Assembly (NCBI RefSeq): GCF_036711975.1
Contig: NC_091971.1
Coordinates: forward strand, 24,001,501 to 24,065,500
Source: Onthophagus taurus
Taxonomy: Eukaryota > Arthropoda > Insecta > Coleoptera > Scarabaeidae
Direction: 5' to 3'
DNA length: 64,000 nt
Positions 34,939 through 46,594 of the stretch are shown here, piece by piece. Under the pieces are notes generated by a model. It was not told the DNA's origin. It did no database searches and saw nothing but the letters and a program-made list of their open reading frames with translations. The position numbers and the translations under genes were made by a program. Positions within the stretch are counted from its first letter, which is position 1, and each line of letters opens with the position of its first letter.

Positions 34939-36533
34939 TTACTTCTTATTAAAAAAGCTTGTAATCGACTTTTGATTTTGGGCAAGTTTTTGAATTTTTC
35001 CTTTTCCATTTTTCACTGTTCTAGGTGGAGAAACATTTTTGTTTTTAACCACATTATCTTGAACTTTACCTTTAATTTCTTTATTCTCATCATTTTGGTT
35101 ATTTTGCTTTTCATCCTGTTCTTCATCTGATGCACTTTCATAAGTAAATGTATTAACAGTTTCTGTAAGAAAAAATCATGATAGTGTGTATATAAAAAGT
35201 AAATATGTTTGAATTACTAAAGTATCCATCACCATCTTCTACTAATTCAGTAACAGCTTTTCTAACTTTTCTTTTTGAGGGTACCACTAGTTTTGGTGGA
35301 GGAGCTTCTTGATCAGATGTTATTATATCTTCTTCTTCACTCATTTTTTCATCATCACATGCAAACATATCTAGAGAAGTAAGATAATATTAAAAGAAAT
35401 CTTTACCTAGATTAAAAATTTAGAACTAATTTACCATCACTGTCTGAGTCTTGCATAATAATCCTTCTCCTTTTATTTTCTTGGTTCCCTTTATCTTTAG
35501 CATTTCTTTTCTTTCGTTTTTGTTTTGGGGTTTTGGTTTTTGGTATCTTTGACACTGGAACTTCTTCATCACTATCAGTATCGATTAATTTATGTTTTTT
35601 ATTTAACTCGGTGGTGGTATTCTTTTTTAAAAGATTACTTTCATTCACTTGATGTAAGATATCAGGCTTCTTTTCTCTTGCATCTTGAATCGTGTTTTCT
35701 GGCTGTTTAATGTTTGGTTTGCTGGGTTGTTTACTAAGAAAACTAGCTATCAGATTTTTAGGTTTTGCCTAAAAATAATCATTTTAGTTTAATTATTAAA
35801 AATTAAAAAATTAATCAATACTTTTGGAGGAATTGGTGGTTTTACAGCTGACTTGTTCGTATCTTTTACAATAAAATTTGATAAACCACCATTTTTCTGA
35901 ATTCCTTTATTACCCCTAGATTGTTCTTCATCTTTTTTAACTTCTTTTAATACTTCTTTTCTTGGAATATCTTTGGTTAACTTAGCTTTAAAATTTCGTT
36001 TAGCAGCATTTCTACTTACAATAGAACCCAATCTAAACAAAACATACTGTAGTTTTAATCGCAATATAAAAATTCTCATGCAATGACTCACAAAGGCTTA
36101 TCTCTCATAGAAAATGCTCCAATAGGTTCCAATATGGCTAAAGCATTCAATTCAATATCTTTACTTTTTTGTATACTATTAATAAATTCAGAAATAACAT
36201 TTTTCAATAATTTTTTCTTCCCAATTAATTCATTTTCCTTAACAACTTCAAAACATACATTTCCAGCTGTATTTGTTCCAATTAAGACGTAGGTTGCAGC
36301 TAGATCATCCCCTTTTGATTTTCTGGTGTCTTTTACATACTGTTCAATTAAAGATCGAGCATCGCTTACATTTATATCCCATTTAGCGCTTAATAATGTT
36401 GGAGTAATCTTTAAAGGGAATTAAAAGTTTTAATGGAAACATTTATGATTGCAACTGTACTTACTATATCTCCATGGTCATAAACAAGTTCTTCGATTTT
36501 TTGTAAATATAAAGTAGTGTCTGAAGGATCCAT
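34939..36533 (-). CDS. POLD3: DNA polymerase delta subunit 3 (Pol32/p66)
   Basis: Six exons: 36465-36533, 36092-36408, 35822-36032, 35435-35768, 35218-35370, 34939-35162, all with GT-AG junctions and matching phases, give 435 residues (human about 466). Residues 1-130 form the winged-helix domain that binds the second subunit (starts MDPSDTTLYLQKIEELV). The middle is a disordered, Lys/Ser/Asp-rich region with basic clusters (KQKRKKRNAK). The C-terminus ends in a PCNA-binding PIP box, QKSITSFF at residues 425-432. It supports polymerase delta processivity and break-induced replication in the nucleus. The gene diverges from PDCD10, 429 bp away. Splice boundaries were assigned by eye. Confidence 0.9.
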
Positions 36534-36962
36534 GTTCTATTCGTATTAATTTTTAACAAGATCTAGGTTTTTATCACCGAATGTCACATTCATCATAAAC
36601 GAATTTTGGCGTTTTAAGCGGGAGGGGTAAAAGTGAGGTTAAATTAGGTGAAATGAACCAAAATTTATTTATGCTAATAAAACATTTCACAAATTAAATC
36701 TTTCCACGTTTATTTCCACAAATATACGAACCAATTATCAATAAATTTATACCAAAGATTAATTTTAAATTTGTTTCTTTACTAAATTAGGTCGAATAAC
36801 CGGTTCCATCTGTTTATGACATTATTGACATTTACCATTCATTTGACGTTTATTTTTGACGTTTACGATAAATTTCTAATCTTAAATTTTTCATTGTAAA
36901 TTATCTTTATCTAATCAATTATCGAAATATATTCGTAAAGTCGTTATTTCACAAAATTAAAT
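36534..36962. promoter_or_regulatory. Shared divergent promoter of POLD3 and PDCD10
   Basis: The two start codons are 429 bp apart on opposite strands with no repeat between them. No TATA box is obvious; the repeated word tttgacgttta/ttgacgtttacg near 36841-36866 may be a factor site. Bidirectional activity is inferred from layout. Confidence 0.5.
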
Positions 36963-37756
36963 ATGACAATGGGCGATGAAACTCCAGTAACTTCTTTAAT
37001 TTTACCCGTTTTAATACGACCAATTTTATCACAGGTGAGAAATGAAAGATCTATTTTATAGCTTTTTAATATGTTGTTTTATAAAACAGTTAGAAAGACG
37101 TGATGTATCAGCTTCTCAAACGTTACGTGCTGCTCTATGGAAAGCGGAAACTTCATATCCTGGACTCACCTATGATCTTATCATGGGAATTATGGAAAAG
37201 GGAGACTTAAATGTTAATATGAATGAAAGTATATTGAGATTACAAGGATCGTTATCAGATGCTGATGTTGTTGAATACAGATTAAATAGATCTGAGGATG
37301 CTTTTCAAGAGTTAAATCGAAAATCTGCCACTTTAAAAAAGATTTTGAGTAGAATTCCTGATGAAATAACAGATAGAAAGACATTTTTAGAAATTATAAA
37401 GTAATTTGGAAATGTTTTAATATAAACAAAGTTATCATTTATATTTTAGGGAAATAGCAAGTGCCATCAAAAAACTTTTAGATGCTGTTAATGAAGTAAA
37501 TGCATTTATTCCTGGACCAGCAGGAAAGCAAGCTTTAGAACAAAGAAAAAGGGAATTTGTGAAATATAGTAAACGTTTTAGTAATACATTAAAGGAGTAT
37601 TTTAAAGAAGGACAGTAAGTTTATAAAATATTAAAATAATTTTTTTATTTATTTATATTAACTTTTTTAAGGGCAAATTCAGTGTTTGTAAGTGCACTTT
37701 ATTTAATTCATCAAACCAACATGATTATTTCAACGGTTAAGAATAAATGTGAATAA
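36963..37756 (+). CDS. PDCD10: Programmed cell death 10 / CCM3
   Basis: Four exons (36963-37034, 37090-37400, 37450-37614, 37672-37756) give 210 residues, against 212 in human. Introns are 55, 49 and 57 bp. The N-terminal dimerisation helices include SASQTLRAALWKAETSYPGL. The C-terminal FAT-homology bundle includes KKILSRIPDEITDRKTFLE, EFVKYSKRFSNTLKEYF and ends LIHQTNMIISTVKNK. PDCD10 is a scaffold joining GCK-III kinases (MST4/STK24/25) to CCM2 or STRIPAK at the Golgi and junctions. A second Met at codon 3 is an alternative start. All landmark residues appear intact. Confidence 0.93.
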
Positions 37757-38145
37757 CTTGAGTTCAAAAAAGATAACTTTATGATTATTTCAAACCTATT
37801 ATTATTGTTAATTTTTTAATGAAATTATATTATTCTATTTATAAGATTATTAATTGGAAGTGTAGAAATTTCTTTCTTTGGGATATTCTCTTTAGGAGTA
37901 CAAATGTAAAAAGAATTTCAAAAGAAAATGAACTATTTTTTAGTATATAGAGAGCCTATACTAATAATTATAATACAATTATTGTATACTTAATGGATGA
38001 AAGTAATTATTATTATAAATTTATTTGAATTGAACTGGAAAATATATCTATTGATGAAAATCTAAGCTTTTTCTTGTTTTTCAATGATTAAAATTCTCTA
38101 ATTCTTATAATTATTGAAATAATTAAAGATTAAGACTAAGTAAGT
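37757..38145. other. 3' flank of PDCD10
   Basis: Very AT-rich and non-coding. Confidence 0.4.
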
Positions 38146-38560
38146 CTAATAGAATAAAAGTTCATAAGTTGAATCGATTTATAAATTTCTTTACTAAATC
38201 AGTGCTAATGTTTCGAATCTAATGATTCTTCTTCTTTGGCACGACGTCAAAAATTAGGTTGTCCGATGGAATTGAACATTCAAAACCGTTTGTAAACATT
38301 ATTTAAAACGCGATTAATACCTATCGCGTTTTAACCCTCGATGTGATACCTGTTTTCTTCGTAAGATTGTCGCGTTGTGATTTTATTAAGAATTAAATGT
38401 TTTACAAACTGTTTTAAATGTTCAATTCCATCAGACAACCTAATTTTTGACGTCGTGCCAAAGAAGAAGAATCATTAGATTCGAAACATATGTAGCACTG
38501 ATTTAATAAAGAAATTTATACATCGATTCAACTTATGAACTTTTATTCTATGATTTATAC
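38146..38560. mobile_element. 410-bp palindromic MITE
   Basis: Arms of about 165 bp (atagaataaaagttcataag and its inverse at 38540-38560) match closely, sharing gattcttcttctttggcacg and gacgtcaaaaattaggttgt. Non-coding; no clear target duplication seen. Confidence 0.8.
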
Positions 38561-38980
38561 GATGTATCTGAAATCCACTATATATAAAAGTAAGTCTAAG
38601 ACTAAGTAATTAATAAATTTAAAACCAGTAAAAAGTACAGATTGATTAATTATTTCAATTATCAAAAACTGGTCGATCATGGATCAAATAAACCCTTATG
38701 CTTTAATCTTATAATTATATTATTCTATTCTAAGTCTTGTTTTTTAAACTATTTTAGTCATTACTAAATTGGTTACTAAATGCAAGTTTAAAATAAATTT
38801 ATAAGGTATTGAATACATAAAAGAAGGGTGAGATAATTATCTGATTTGGTAGAATAATGGTAGCAAAATAATTTAAAAAGGGTGTAAAGAGAAAGTTGGT
38901 ATAAAAAGGAAAATATCATTTCAGACAATAATTTAAATTAACACTAGATTGGACTGAAGAAATTACAGAATTCTTCCAAA
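38561..38980. other. AT-rich sequence left of the Phantom-like element
   Basis: No gene. The left terminal repeat of the Phantom-like element is not recognised here. Confidence 0.3.
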
Positions 38981-38984
38981 CTTT

Positions 38985-40733
38985 TCTTCGTTTAAAAAAA
39001 TCGATTTTTTTTTGCTTAAAAGTGTTCTTTATACTGTCTAGAACATAGATAACTACAATGAGAATCCATTGACAGAAAACATTTGCGGAATGTTTTTCTG
39101 CCTAAAAAATTGATTTTTGTAACACCTCACCGGAAATTCTAAAATTTCTGTAACCACTTTTTGTTTCATTTTTTATCCATTGTATATGCAGGTATTTTGA
39201 TATCATTTTTCAAAAACGCTATTGAAGGAAAAATGGAAGTGAACTCCGTCGTAGAGATGTTTCAACGATCCGAAAAAAAACATAATTTGAAGTACTGTTT
39301 TTACGTAGCAGACGGAGACAGCAAAACCTTCCAAAGTATTATGGTCGCTCAGCCCTATGACAGTGTAATAGTAACCAAAAAAGAATGCGTCGATCACGTT
39401 CTGAAACGAATGGGCACACGGTTACGAAATCTAAAAAGAAACACCCGCGGATTAGGAGGCAAAGGAAAATTAACAGGAAAATTAATTGATGAACTTTCCT
39501 TATATTATGGATTGGCTATTCGCAGAAATTGCGATTCCGTGAAGGACATGAAAAAAGAGATCTGGGCTACTTTGTATCATAAAATTTCAACAGATGAAAC
39601 TCCAAAGCATGACAATTGTCCACTTGGTGCTGAGTCGTGGTGTTCCTGGCAAAAGGCGTACGCTTTGTCAGAAATCGATGAGTACACTCACAAGCCAGCA
39701 ATCGGCAATGATGTTTTCAACGCAGTGAAACCTGTGTACGAAGAACTATCAAGGGAAGATCTTTTGACAAGATGTTTAGGGGGATATACGCAAAACAGCA
39801 ATGAAAGTTACAACGCCGCGTTATGGTCTATCGTACCAAAAACTATTCATAGTGGCAAGAAAGTGGTTGACATTGCGTCTTATATAGCTGCTTGCAATTT
39901 TAATGACGGTCTTACAAGCATTATGGAAATAATGCAAGCACTGAAATTAACAACCGGAAGATCGTGCTTCGACTTTTGTCATGAAACGGATTTAAATCGC
40001 ATTGCTCGCGCTGAGCGCTCCATGACTGCTGAGGCTAAAGAAGCTTGTAGAAGCCTACTGTCAGATAGAAAAGCTGCAGAAGATGAAAATAAGCTTCAGG
40101 AAGGACAGCTGTATGGTGCAGGAATCGCTGATTAGATGTATCTAGAAAAAATATGCAATTTTTTACATTCGAAAACTTTAAACGCGTTTTTCTGGAAACT
40201 ACATTTTTCAAATCTGTGCACACGATAACTTCCACATTTTTCAACGGATTTTCAAGATTTTTTTTTCAAATGTTTGTATTATCTTATTCTAGGTAAGTAC
40301 GTAGCCGTTTTTCGATATGTCTCAGATTCTCTGTTTTACAACCATTTTTATGTACGTTTTTTATCGATAAATACGACATTTCTTGTAAAATCGTTACCAT
40401 TTCGTCAAAAATGAATATTTTTTAAAAATCCTACGTAGTTCCCTAGTTTTTGAGTTTACTAAAGTAATCGTATTCAAGTTTTAATTATTCGACTTACGCG
40501 TTAGGAGAAATCCTGCGCACAGTATGACCCTGCACGATTTGCAAGCTAACATTACCGACATCTAGCGAGTGCAATTTTAATAACTGTTAATAAATAAAAT
40601 ATGTATTTAAAACTACAAAAGTGGCTTATTCACACCCTGCAACCCGTTTTTAGAAAACTTCTTTCGTCTGATTGCAAAAAAATTTAAAAAATATCTATTA
40701 TTTTTGGGTCTTCAAGGTGGCATACCCCCTTAA
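38985..40733 (+). mobile_element. Phantom-like Mutator element
   Basis: The right terminus taaggg-ggtatgccaccttga (inverse of 40713-40733) recurs at 47646, marking the end of a deleted sister copy. The 5' leader (actgtctagaacatag, gagaatccattgac) also matches that copy. It encloses one transposase frame. The left tip is uncertain. Confidence 0.6.
39161..40135 (+). CDS. Mutator-like (Phantom type) transposase, N-terminally truncated
   Basis: An open frame of 324 codons. YVADGDSKTF carries the second catalytic Asp, followed by KKECVDHVLKRMGTRLRNLK, GGKGKLTGKLIDELSLYYGLAIRRN, the Cys/Trp block CPLGAESWCSWQ, and GYTQNSNESYNAALWSIVPK, which holds the Glu. This order is that of the insect Mutator-like transposase family related to Phantom. 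Family members normally have an upstream SxDGTW-type segment with the first Asp; here the frame starts just after it and the DNA before 39161 is leader sequence. So it is probably a deletion product, though the remaining frame is intact. The ATG used is only the first in frame. Confidence 0.75.
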   Translation: MFHFLSIVYAGILISFFKNAIEGKMEVNSVVEMFQRSEKKHNLKYCFYVADGDSKTFQSIMVAQPYDSVIVTKKECVDHVLKRMGTRLRNLKRNTRGLGGKGKLTGKLIDELSLYYGLAIRRNCDSVKDMKKEIWATLYHKISTDETPKHDNCPLGAESWCSWQKAYALSEIDEYTHKPAIGNDVFNAVKPVYEELSREDLLTRCLGGYTQNSNESYNAALWSIVPKTIHSGKKVVDIASYIAACNFNDGLTSIMEIMQALKLTTGRSCFDFCHETDLNRIARAERSMTAEAKEACRSLLSDRKAAEDENKLQEGQLYGAGIAD

Positions 40734-41035
40734 TAGAGGACCAGTTCCAACTAATATAACAAAAAATCCAATCAAAATTTATTTTGGGGTCCAGCATTAA
40801 TATAAATAAAGTTCAATATCAATAACAAATCCTTAACCTTTTTGGCCCTGCCAGTGGCATTTGCCATCATAACATTTACATCGCTCTACTTACTGTGTCT
40901 GTCCATATTTTTGCATTTAATTGAAAAAAGATATCAACACAAATGTGGAAGAAATTTTGCTATGCATATATTCATGGTAATTTTTGTTGATAATAGCAGA
41001 AAGATTACAGAACATTAACAAATAGTGATGTACAA
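40734..41035. other. Unassigned spacer
   Basis: No gene or repeat recognised. Confidence 0.3.
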
Positions 41036-41385
41036 TCAAAGTGCGAAGTATGCACCGTTCACCTTCACACAAGCCCACAGACCCTTGGAGAACGCAACCA
41101 CTGTGGCAGGCAGGTACTCGACGTCGATACCGTCCTATGCTTTCTGAAGGGCGTACGTTAAACAGTCTAGATTCTTGTGGGATGTAGCACAGGCCTTGCT
41201 CTGAAGAACCGACCGCATAGAAAAGTCGAGGAGATTCAAATCAGGCTGGAAAATACTACTACTGAACCACCTTAGCCTTATGCGCGGACGGTAAGCTCTG
41301 TTGGAATGTCCAGGTGTGTATGTTGACTGGCTTTAAGGTAGCGCTTCCTTTATCAGAATTTATCAGAATCACATCAAGATAGTTC
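41036..41385 (-). pseudogene. Tc1/mariner transposase C-terminal fragment
   Basis: The minus strand reads PVNIHTWTFQQSLPSAHKAK, then PDLNLLDFSMRSVLQSKACA, then LTYALQKA, a stop (TAG where Trp is expected), DGIDVEYLPATVVAFSKGL. This is the QQD-x-APAHKAK ... PDLNPLDY end of a Tc1/mariner lineage distinct from family B. The second catalytic Asp is lost. Confidence 0.7.
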
Positions 41386-41410
41386 TGGGAGTTGGTCTAG
41401 ACCCCCTGAT

Positions 41411-41635
41411 TCACAAAAATAAGCGATATCTGTTATCTTTCGACCTCTTCCTCCAGAGTTCGACTCCATACAATAGCGCAGGCACCACCATTCTCTCTAC
41501 ACTTATCCTTTTCATTCTACCATTCGCCCCCCAATCCTTGCCTGCGATTACTGCCATTTTCGCCATCCTGCCGACTATCTTACCTCTGGCAAATCTCAAA
41601 TGTTCTACGAACAAAAGACCTAAGTCATTGACCAC
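41411..41635 (-). pseudogene. Non-LTR retrotransposon reverse transcriptase, C-terminal fragment
   Basis: The frame reads GRMAKMAVIAGKDWG, then RISVERMVVPALLYGVELWR. The PALLYGxExW motif lies after the reverse transcriptase domain of several non-LTR clades. Nothing upstream is preserved. Confidence 0.5.
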
Positions 41636-41924
41636 ACCTAAGTATTTAAGTGAGGTGACAATTTTTACTGTTCTGTGTTACACTAGATTAACACACCTTA
41701 CACTCCTCTGCCCATTCCTCTCAAGCTTTCCACGCTTTCTCCCATTTCCTCTCAATTTTTGTCACAGACTAGGTCAACTTCGTCGTCCAGTGCTGTGCTG
41801 ACTCTCCTAAATCATAATTCATCGCGCACAACCACAATACCGACCCCAAGCTGGATCCCCGCGGACGTTCAAAAAATCGTAAACTAAGACTTGAAAGGGT
41901 TAATCTTGAAGTTACGATTGAAGA

Positions 41925-42255
41925 CATATAGCTCAATAAGTATGGAACCGGCTTAATATCTCCAAAAGTACTTGTCGGATCAACATGAAATTTTAAATGT
42001 GAAGAAATTGAAGCAAAATCAAAAATGTTTTTATAAACGTAATTACACTCTCGAATGCAGAATAAAATAAGCTTTCGAATGATGTCAATTTTGACAATTT
42101 GATCTGTCAAGTTGGCGCTGCACCTTGAAAAGTTGACAGCTAAACAGGTGAAAATTTTGTAAACAAAACATTTTGATTAGTCAAATTCACATTTCAAATT
42201 TCATGTTGATCCGACAAGTACTTTTGGAGATATTTAGCTCTATCTGCTCTATATA
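41925..42255. mobile_element. Short MITE, about 330 bp
   Basis: The block atctccaaaagtacttgtcg at 41959 recurs inverted at about 42215-42235, with flanking similarity. Non-coding. Confidence 0.55.
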
Positions 42256-42279
42256 GATATTTAGCTCTATATGAATCCT

Positions 42280-44330
42280 AATGAACACCTTGTGTATTTC
42301 CAAATGCTTCACAAGGATGTAATATCACCCCTATGCTATTCAAGATATATGTGTTTAAAACGCCCCTAACAAAATGGCGGTAAAAGAGTCAAAATATGGG
42401 GATCCAAACAGACATGACAAACTGTTTACACTGCACTTTGCGAACGACCAAGTTATATTAGCTTCGGAATATAACAAATTTCGGAAAAACGGAATATTTG
42501 ATCATAGGAGGAAATAGAACCGACTTGTCAATCGAGGAAATTAAAACCTCAAAAACCTACAAGTATATTAAAATTAAAATATTGAATAGCAGCGAAGATA
42601 ATGATGAAATTGTAAGTAAAATTGGGCAAATGAAAGCTGCTATCAGACAATTAAATGGTGTTTTATGGAGTCAATTAATAACCAAGCGAACTAAAATCTG
42701 AATATACAGTGTGTCCGTAAAGTAACGGATATAGGCGATAAAATCATAATAAACGGTTTATGGAAAAATCCCTGAAACGGGTCTAAAGATTTAAATTTTG
42801 TCCGCCATTTTTAAACCAGTTATGACGTCATCGATATTTTTTTCAAATGGCAATCCCCACTTTTTATTACGGAATATAAAGGGGATTTTTTTCGGAATCT
42901 ATTACAGTCAATATTAATATTGATTACATAAGAAAATTTACGAGAAAAATTACTTTAAAGTTTAATTACTTCAAATGTGTATAATGATAAAGATAGCAGT
43001 AGCCATGAGTAACTATGGTAACCAATTATTTTAAACAATTCCCTGAGTGTCAAAAACTGATTTAGTAAAGCTTTTTGACGTGTGGTGGCGCGCCATTCTG
43101 TTGGAATAACTGATGTTGGAATTGAGTTGTGTCAACATTATCGGGATGGAAGGAATGACATCGCTTTGAAAAAATTTAAATATCTCTTTCCAGTTAAGGT
43201 TTCCTCAAATCTTTTGCGGATATTGGGTGTGCGACTTTCTTGGCTAATTTGGATTTTGGGTACCGCAATACCGATAAATTTTTCTATTTACTTGTCCATT
43301 CAATGTAAATTATGTTTTTGACAAAGTCTTCGTCATCGTTGCAAAATTGTTGTTGCAAAAACTACGATTCATTGCTCGTGAATCAGGTTTACTTTACGGG
43401 AATGATATTTTACGGCTTTTAAAATTTTTTGAACCGTTGTTTTACTAATGTCCAAATTGGACCCAATACTCCTTACAGTAACATGAGGGTATTCTTGCCC
43501 AGCCAAAAATACGACTTGTTGAACTTCCCCTGAAACATTTAGTAGGCCAGACTTCGAGAAATGCTTCGAGAGATGGCCATGCTGTTTAAATTTAGTAACA
43601 GCTAGGCTCAACATACTTTGGCTAATGAGTTGACGATCAGGATATGTTGTATTAAAGAGGTCAACTACTTACTAAATCAGTTTTTGACACTTAGAAAATT
43701 GTTTAAAATCATTGGTTACCATAGTTACTCATGGCTACTGCTATTTTCATCATGTCAACAAATCTGAAATATTATTAGTATTGACTGTTTAGAAAAAAGT
43801 CTTCTATCATATTCCGTAATAAAAATGGGGGATTGCCATTTGAAGAAAATACCGATGACGTCATAACTCACTTAAAAATGACCAAATTGCAAAAAATTTA
43901 AATCTTTAGACCCGTTTCAGGGATTTTTCCATAAACCGTTTATAATGATTTTATCGCCTATATCCGTTACTTTACGGACACACTGTATAAGACGGGAGCG
44001 GAAAGTATAGGCACGTGTGGATCGAACTATGAACCATGAATAAAAGTAGCAAATCAAGAATAAACGCCGCTGAAACTGCCAGAAAACTGAGATGGATCGT
44101 GTGAATACCGATATCATAAAGGAAATGGGAGTACATACCGATTAGCACATTGGAAACCATAGAAGTAAAGAGATTATGATGGTTCGGACATGTTCAACGA
44201 ATGAAGGGTGAAAGATGACTAAGGAAAATGATAAACTGGATACCGCCAAAGGGAAGAAAATGAGGAAGACCAAGGGGGTCGTGGAAAGTGGAAGTTGGGG
44301 ATAATATGGAATCGAAACGAATTAGACAAG
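42280..44330 (+). pseudogene. RTE-like non-LTR reverse transcriptase split by a mariner insertion
   Basis: 42280-42704 encodes QGCNITPMLFKIYV and, past frameshifts, a DDQVILAS active-site variant, LIIGGNRTDLSIEE, and KIGQMKAAIRQLNGVLWSQL. After the mariner insertion (42707-43985) the sequence resumes with MDRVRN, DIIKEMGV and LWWFGHVQRMKGER, the GHV-x-RM end typical of these elements. Many stops; dead. Confidence 0.65.
42707..43985. mobile_element. Mariner family B, internally deleted copy with both ends
   Basis: The ends cagtgtgtccgtaaagtaac and its inverse, each flanked by TA, define 1279 bp inside an RTE-like relic. The minus strand at 43369-43614 keeps an HTH piece (HVTVRSIGSNLDISKTTVQK) and 43082-43110 keeps the reverse of the QQ-x-GAPPH motif. 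The catalytic region is mostly lost. Confidence 0.85.
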
Positions 44331-44339
44331 GGGAGAGGT

Positions 44340-45637
44340 TACTTATGACGCGTACTGTATATTTCACATACAATAAAAATACTATTGTACTATAAAATAA
44401 TATTAAATTGTTTAGAAAAATTGTAATTAATAATAAACCAAGGTTTAATTAGAGTTTTGTCAATTTAAATTACATTTGTATAATAAAACAAAACGAGGAA
44501 AGCTATAACACGTGTTAAGCTTCGTTTAGGTTGCCATAGAAATAATTCTTCTTGAACAAAAATGATAAATAAACTACTTGAGAAAATGTATGTAGGATTT
44601 TTCTCTATCTGCTTCAATTTTTTGTTTCAGAAATATTTTGATAATTTCTATAATATTTATATCCAATATACATATTTGGTTATTAATTTAGTAACTATAC
44701 ATAAACGTGTTTTTTGCAGAAAAACAGGCAATATTATTCTTTATGGAAAGAAAAATGGTAAGTGTTGTACCATTTTGGAAACTTGACTAAACAGGTTATC
44801 TTTTAAAATAATTTGCCAAGGGTATTGTGCTACTCCTTTTTTAGAAATCGTGTGTCAAACTTAATAGACTTAAATTCTTTCAACCTTAACTCAATCAAAT
44901 TAATATTTTTTTTTTGCAAAGCTAACGACTTTTAAAATATGATGTAGGTAAAAGTAAAAACGACTTTTGTTGTTTGATTTGTGACTTCTATAGTAGCATT
45001 GTTCACAAGGAATACATTATTAAAAACATCACTATTAAATTGCGAACATTTCGGACAGTAGTACCTAAAGGTAGGATGTACGGAAACGATTTCTAACATT
45101 TTCAAAAATATGTCTGTTACCACTTAACTAAGAGACATAGAATTTTGTTCTTATTTTTACCAGAACAGGTGTGAGTTGGCCTCTCACCCGGTGCCCGCTT
45201 GACGTTGAGTTTCGGGACACCTGTATATTTGGTTAGTCTTTTAACATAGCCATGTTAATATGAATGTTCATATCTTATGTAAAACCTTTAAATATTTATA
45301 TATGAGACTAGTTTTTTCCACAATCACAATACTTTAATTTGTAATATTTCCTGTATGCGAGAATGTAAAAATGACTATTTATCGATCTAAAAGAAATTTA
45401 AAAAAAACGTTAACCTTTGTTGTAGATATTTAAGAATAAACGATGACCTTTTCACGCTAAAATTACGGTTACAAGTTCCAACCGTGAGTTTCAACCTTGG
45501 TGGTTTTCTAATATTTCACACAGAAATGAATAAAAAGTAAATTATGAATCCGGACGATATACAACCTCAACATTTTCTTTTAATTCTATTTTCATTCATA
45601 CATTCATTGCTCTCTTCTAAATTATCTTTTTACTTAA
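44340..45637. other. AT-rich intergenic sequence
   Basis: No secure gene. A + frame at 44562-44786 includes splice-like signals around KTGNIILYGKKN but matches no family I recognise. It could be the first exon of a small gene. Confidence 0.3.
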
Positions 45638-46594
45638 TTATTTCTTCTTTTTGCCACCTTTCTTATCTTTTCCTTTCCCTTTACCTTTCCCTTTTCCTTT
45701 ATCCGGTTTCATATCAGGTTCAAGAACATATTCCAATTCAAAACCAAAATTCGGTAAAGTTAACATTCTTACTAAGGGTAAATGACGAAGATAAAGCCGA
45801 AAGAAAAATTTTAACACTACTTCTCCTTCTTCGGGGGTAAAGAGATTCAAATGTGTTGGAGGAAACTGTATAAACAAAAAAAACGTTTAAATGGAATATT
45901 TTAATAAAAGTTTCTTACAAATAAGACGTGGAACACTAAGAATTGTCTAAAGTAATTAAAAACGTCTTCAGGACAAACAAATAAATTGCTTGTAAAAAAT
46001 TTATGAGTCCAATACAACATTGATATGATACTTCCACATTGTTCAGTATTAAATGTTGATCTACGACAAAAATTTGTTGCATCCAAAAGAAATTCCACTG
46101 CTATTAGTTTACTAAAACCAGTTGGAGATTTTCCTAATCTTTGCTCTAAAAATAATTTTATTTTTACTTTATTACTAGGTATCCTTTAATTATTTTTAAT
46201 AAAATGTTTTGACCACCTAATTAATATTAATACCTAATATTTCCCTTAATTTTCCTCTATTATTAATCGACAAAAACTGTTCTAAATCTTCTTTTCCCAT
46301 AAAATCCCAAATACACATTTGTGGCTCATAAATATCTTCAGTTTCTTGATACACTTTTAGTGACGCCAATTCTTTATTAATAACTGGAATAGTTTCTTCT
46401 TCTTCAACTGTTTCATCACCTTTTTTATCATCAGTTTTCTCATCTACTTTCTCTTCATCTTCTTTTACTTCAGCAATAACAAGTTTTTTAACAACTTTCT
46501 TCACCAGAGGCTGTAGGGAACATGTCTCAATGATAGTTTCTAGTTGATTTATATATTTCGCTAGAAATATAACAGAATCGACGGTTTTACTCAT
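45638..46594 (-). CDS. CFAP119: CFAP119/CCDC189-like axonemal protein
   Basis: Exons 46234-46594, 45919-46145 and 45638-45865 (GT-AG, phases 1 and 0) give 271 residues. After a Glu/Lys/Asp-rich stretch (about residues 40-80) come MCIWDFMGKEDLEQFLSIN, then ILLDA-like FLLDATNFCRRSTFNTEQ, EDVFNYFRQFLVFHVLF and PPTHLNLFTPEEGEVVLKFF. That order fits the DUF4464 family (CFAP119), a ciliary/flagellar protein of the central apparatus. The C-terminus is a run of Gly-Lys pairs (KGKGKGKGKDKKGGKKKK). Expression in testis would be expected, by inference. Family assignment is by motif order and less certain than for PDCD10. Confidence 0.68.

Noticed and set aside
44562-44786. Small ORF with splice-like signals
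   Set aside because: Several alternative readings exist and none resembles a known family.
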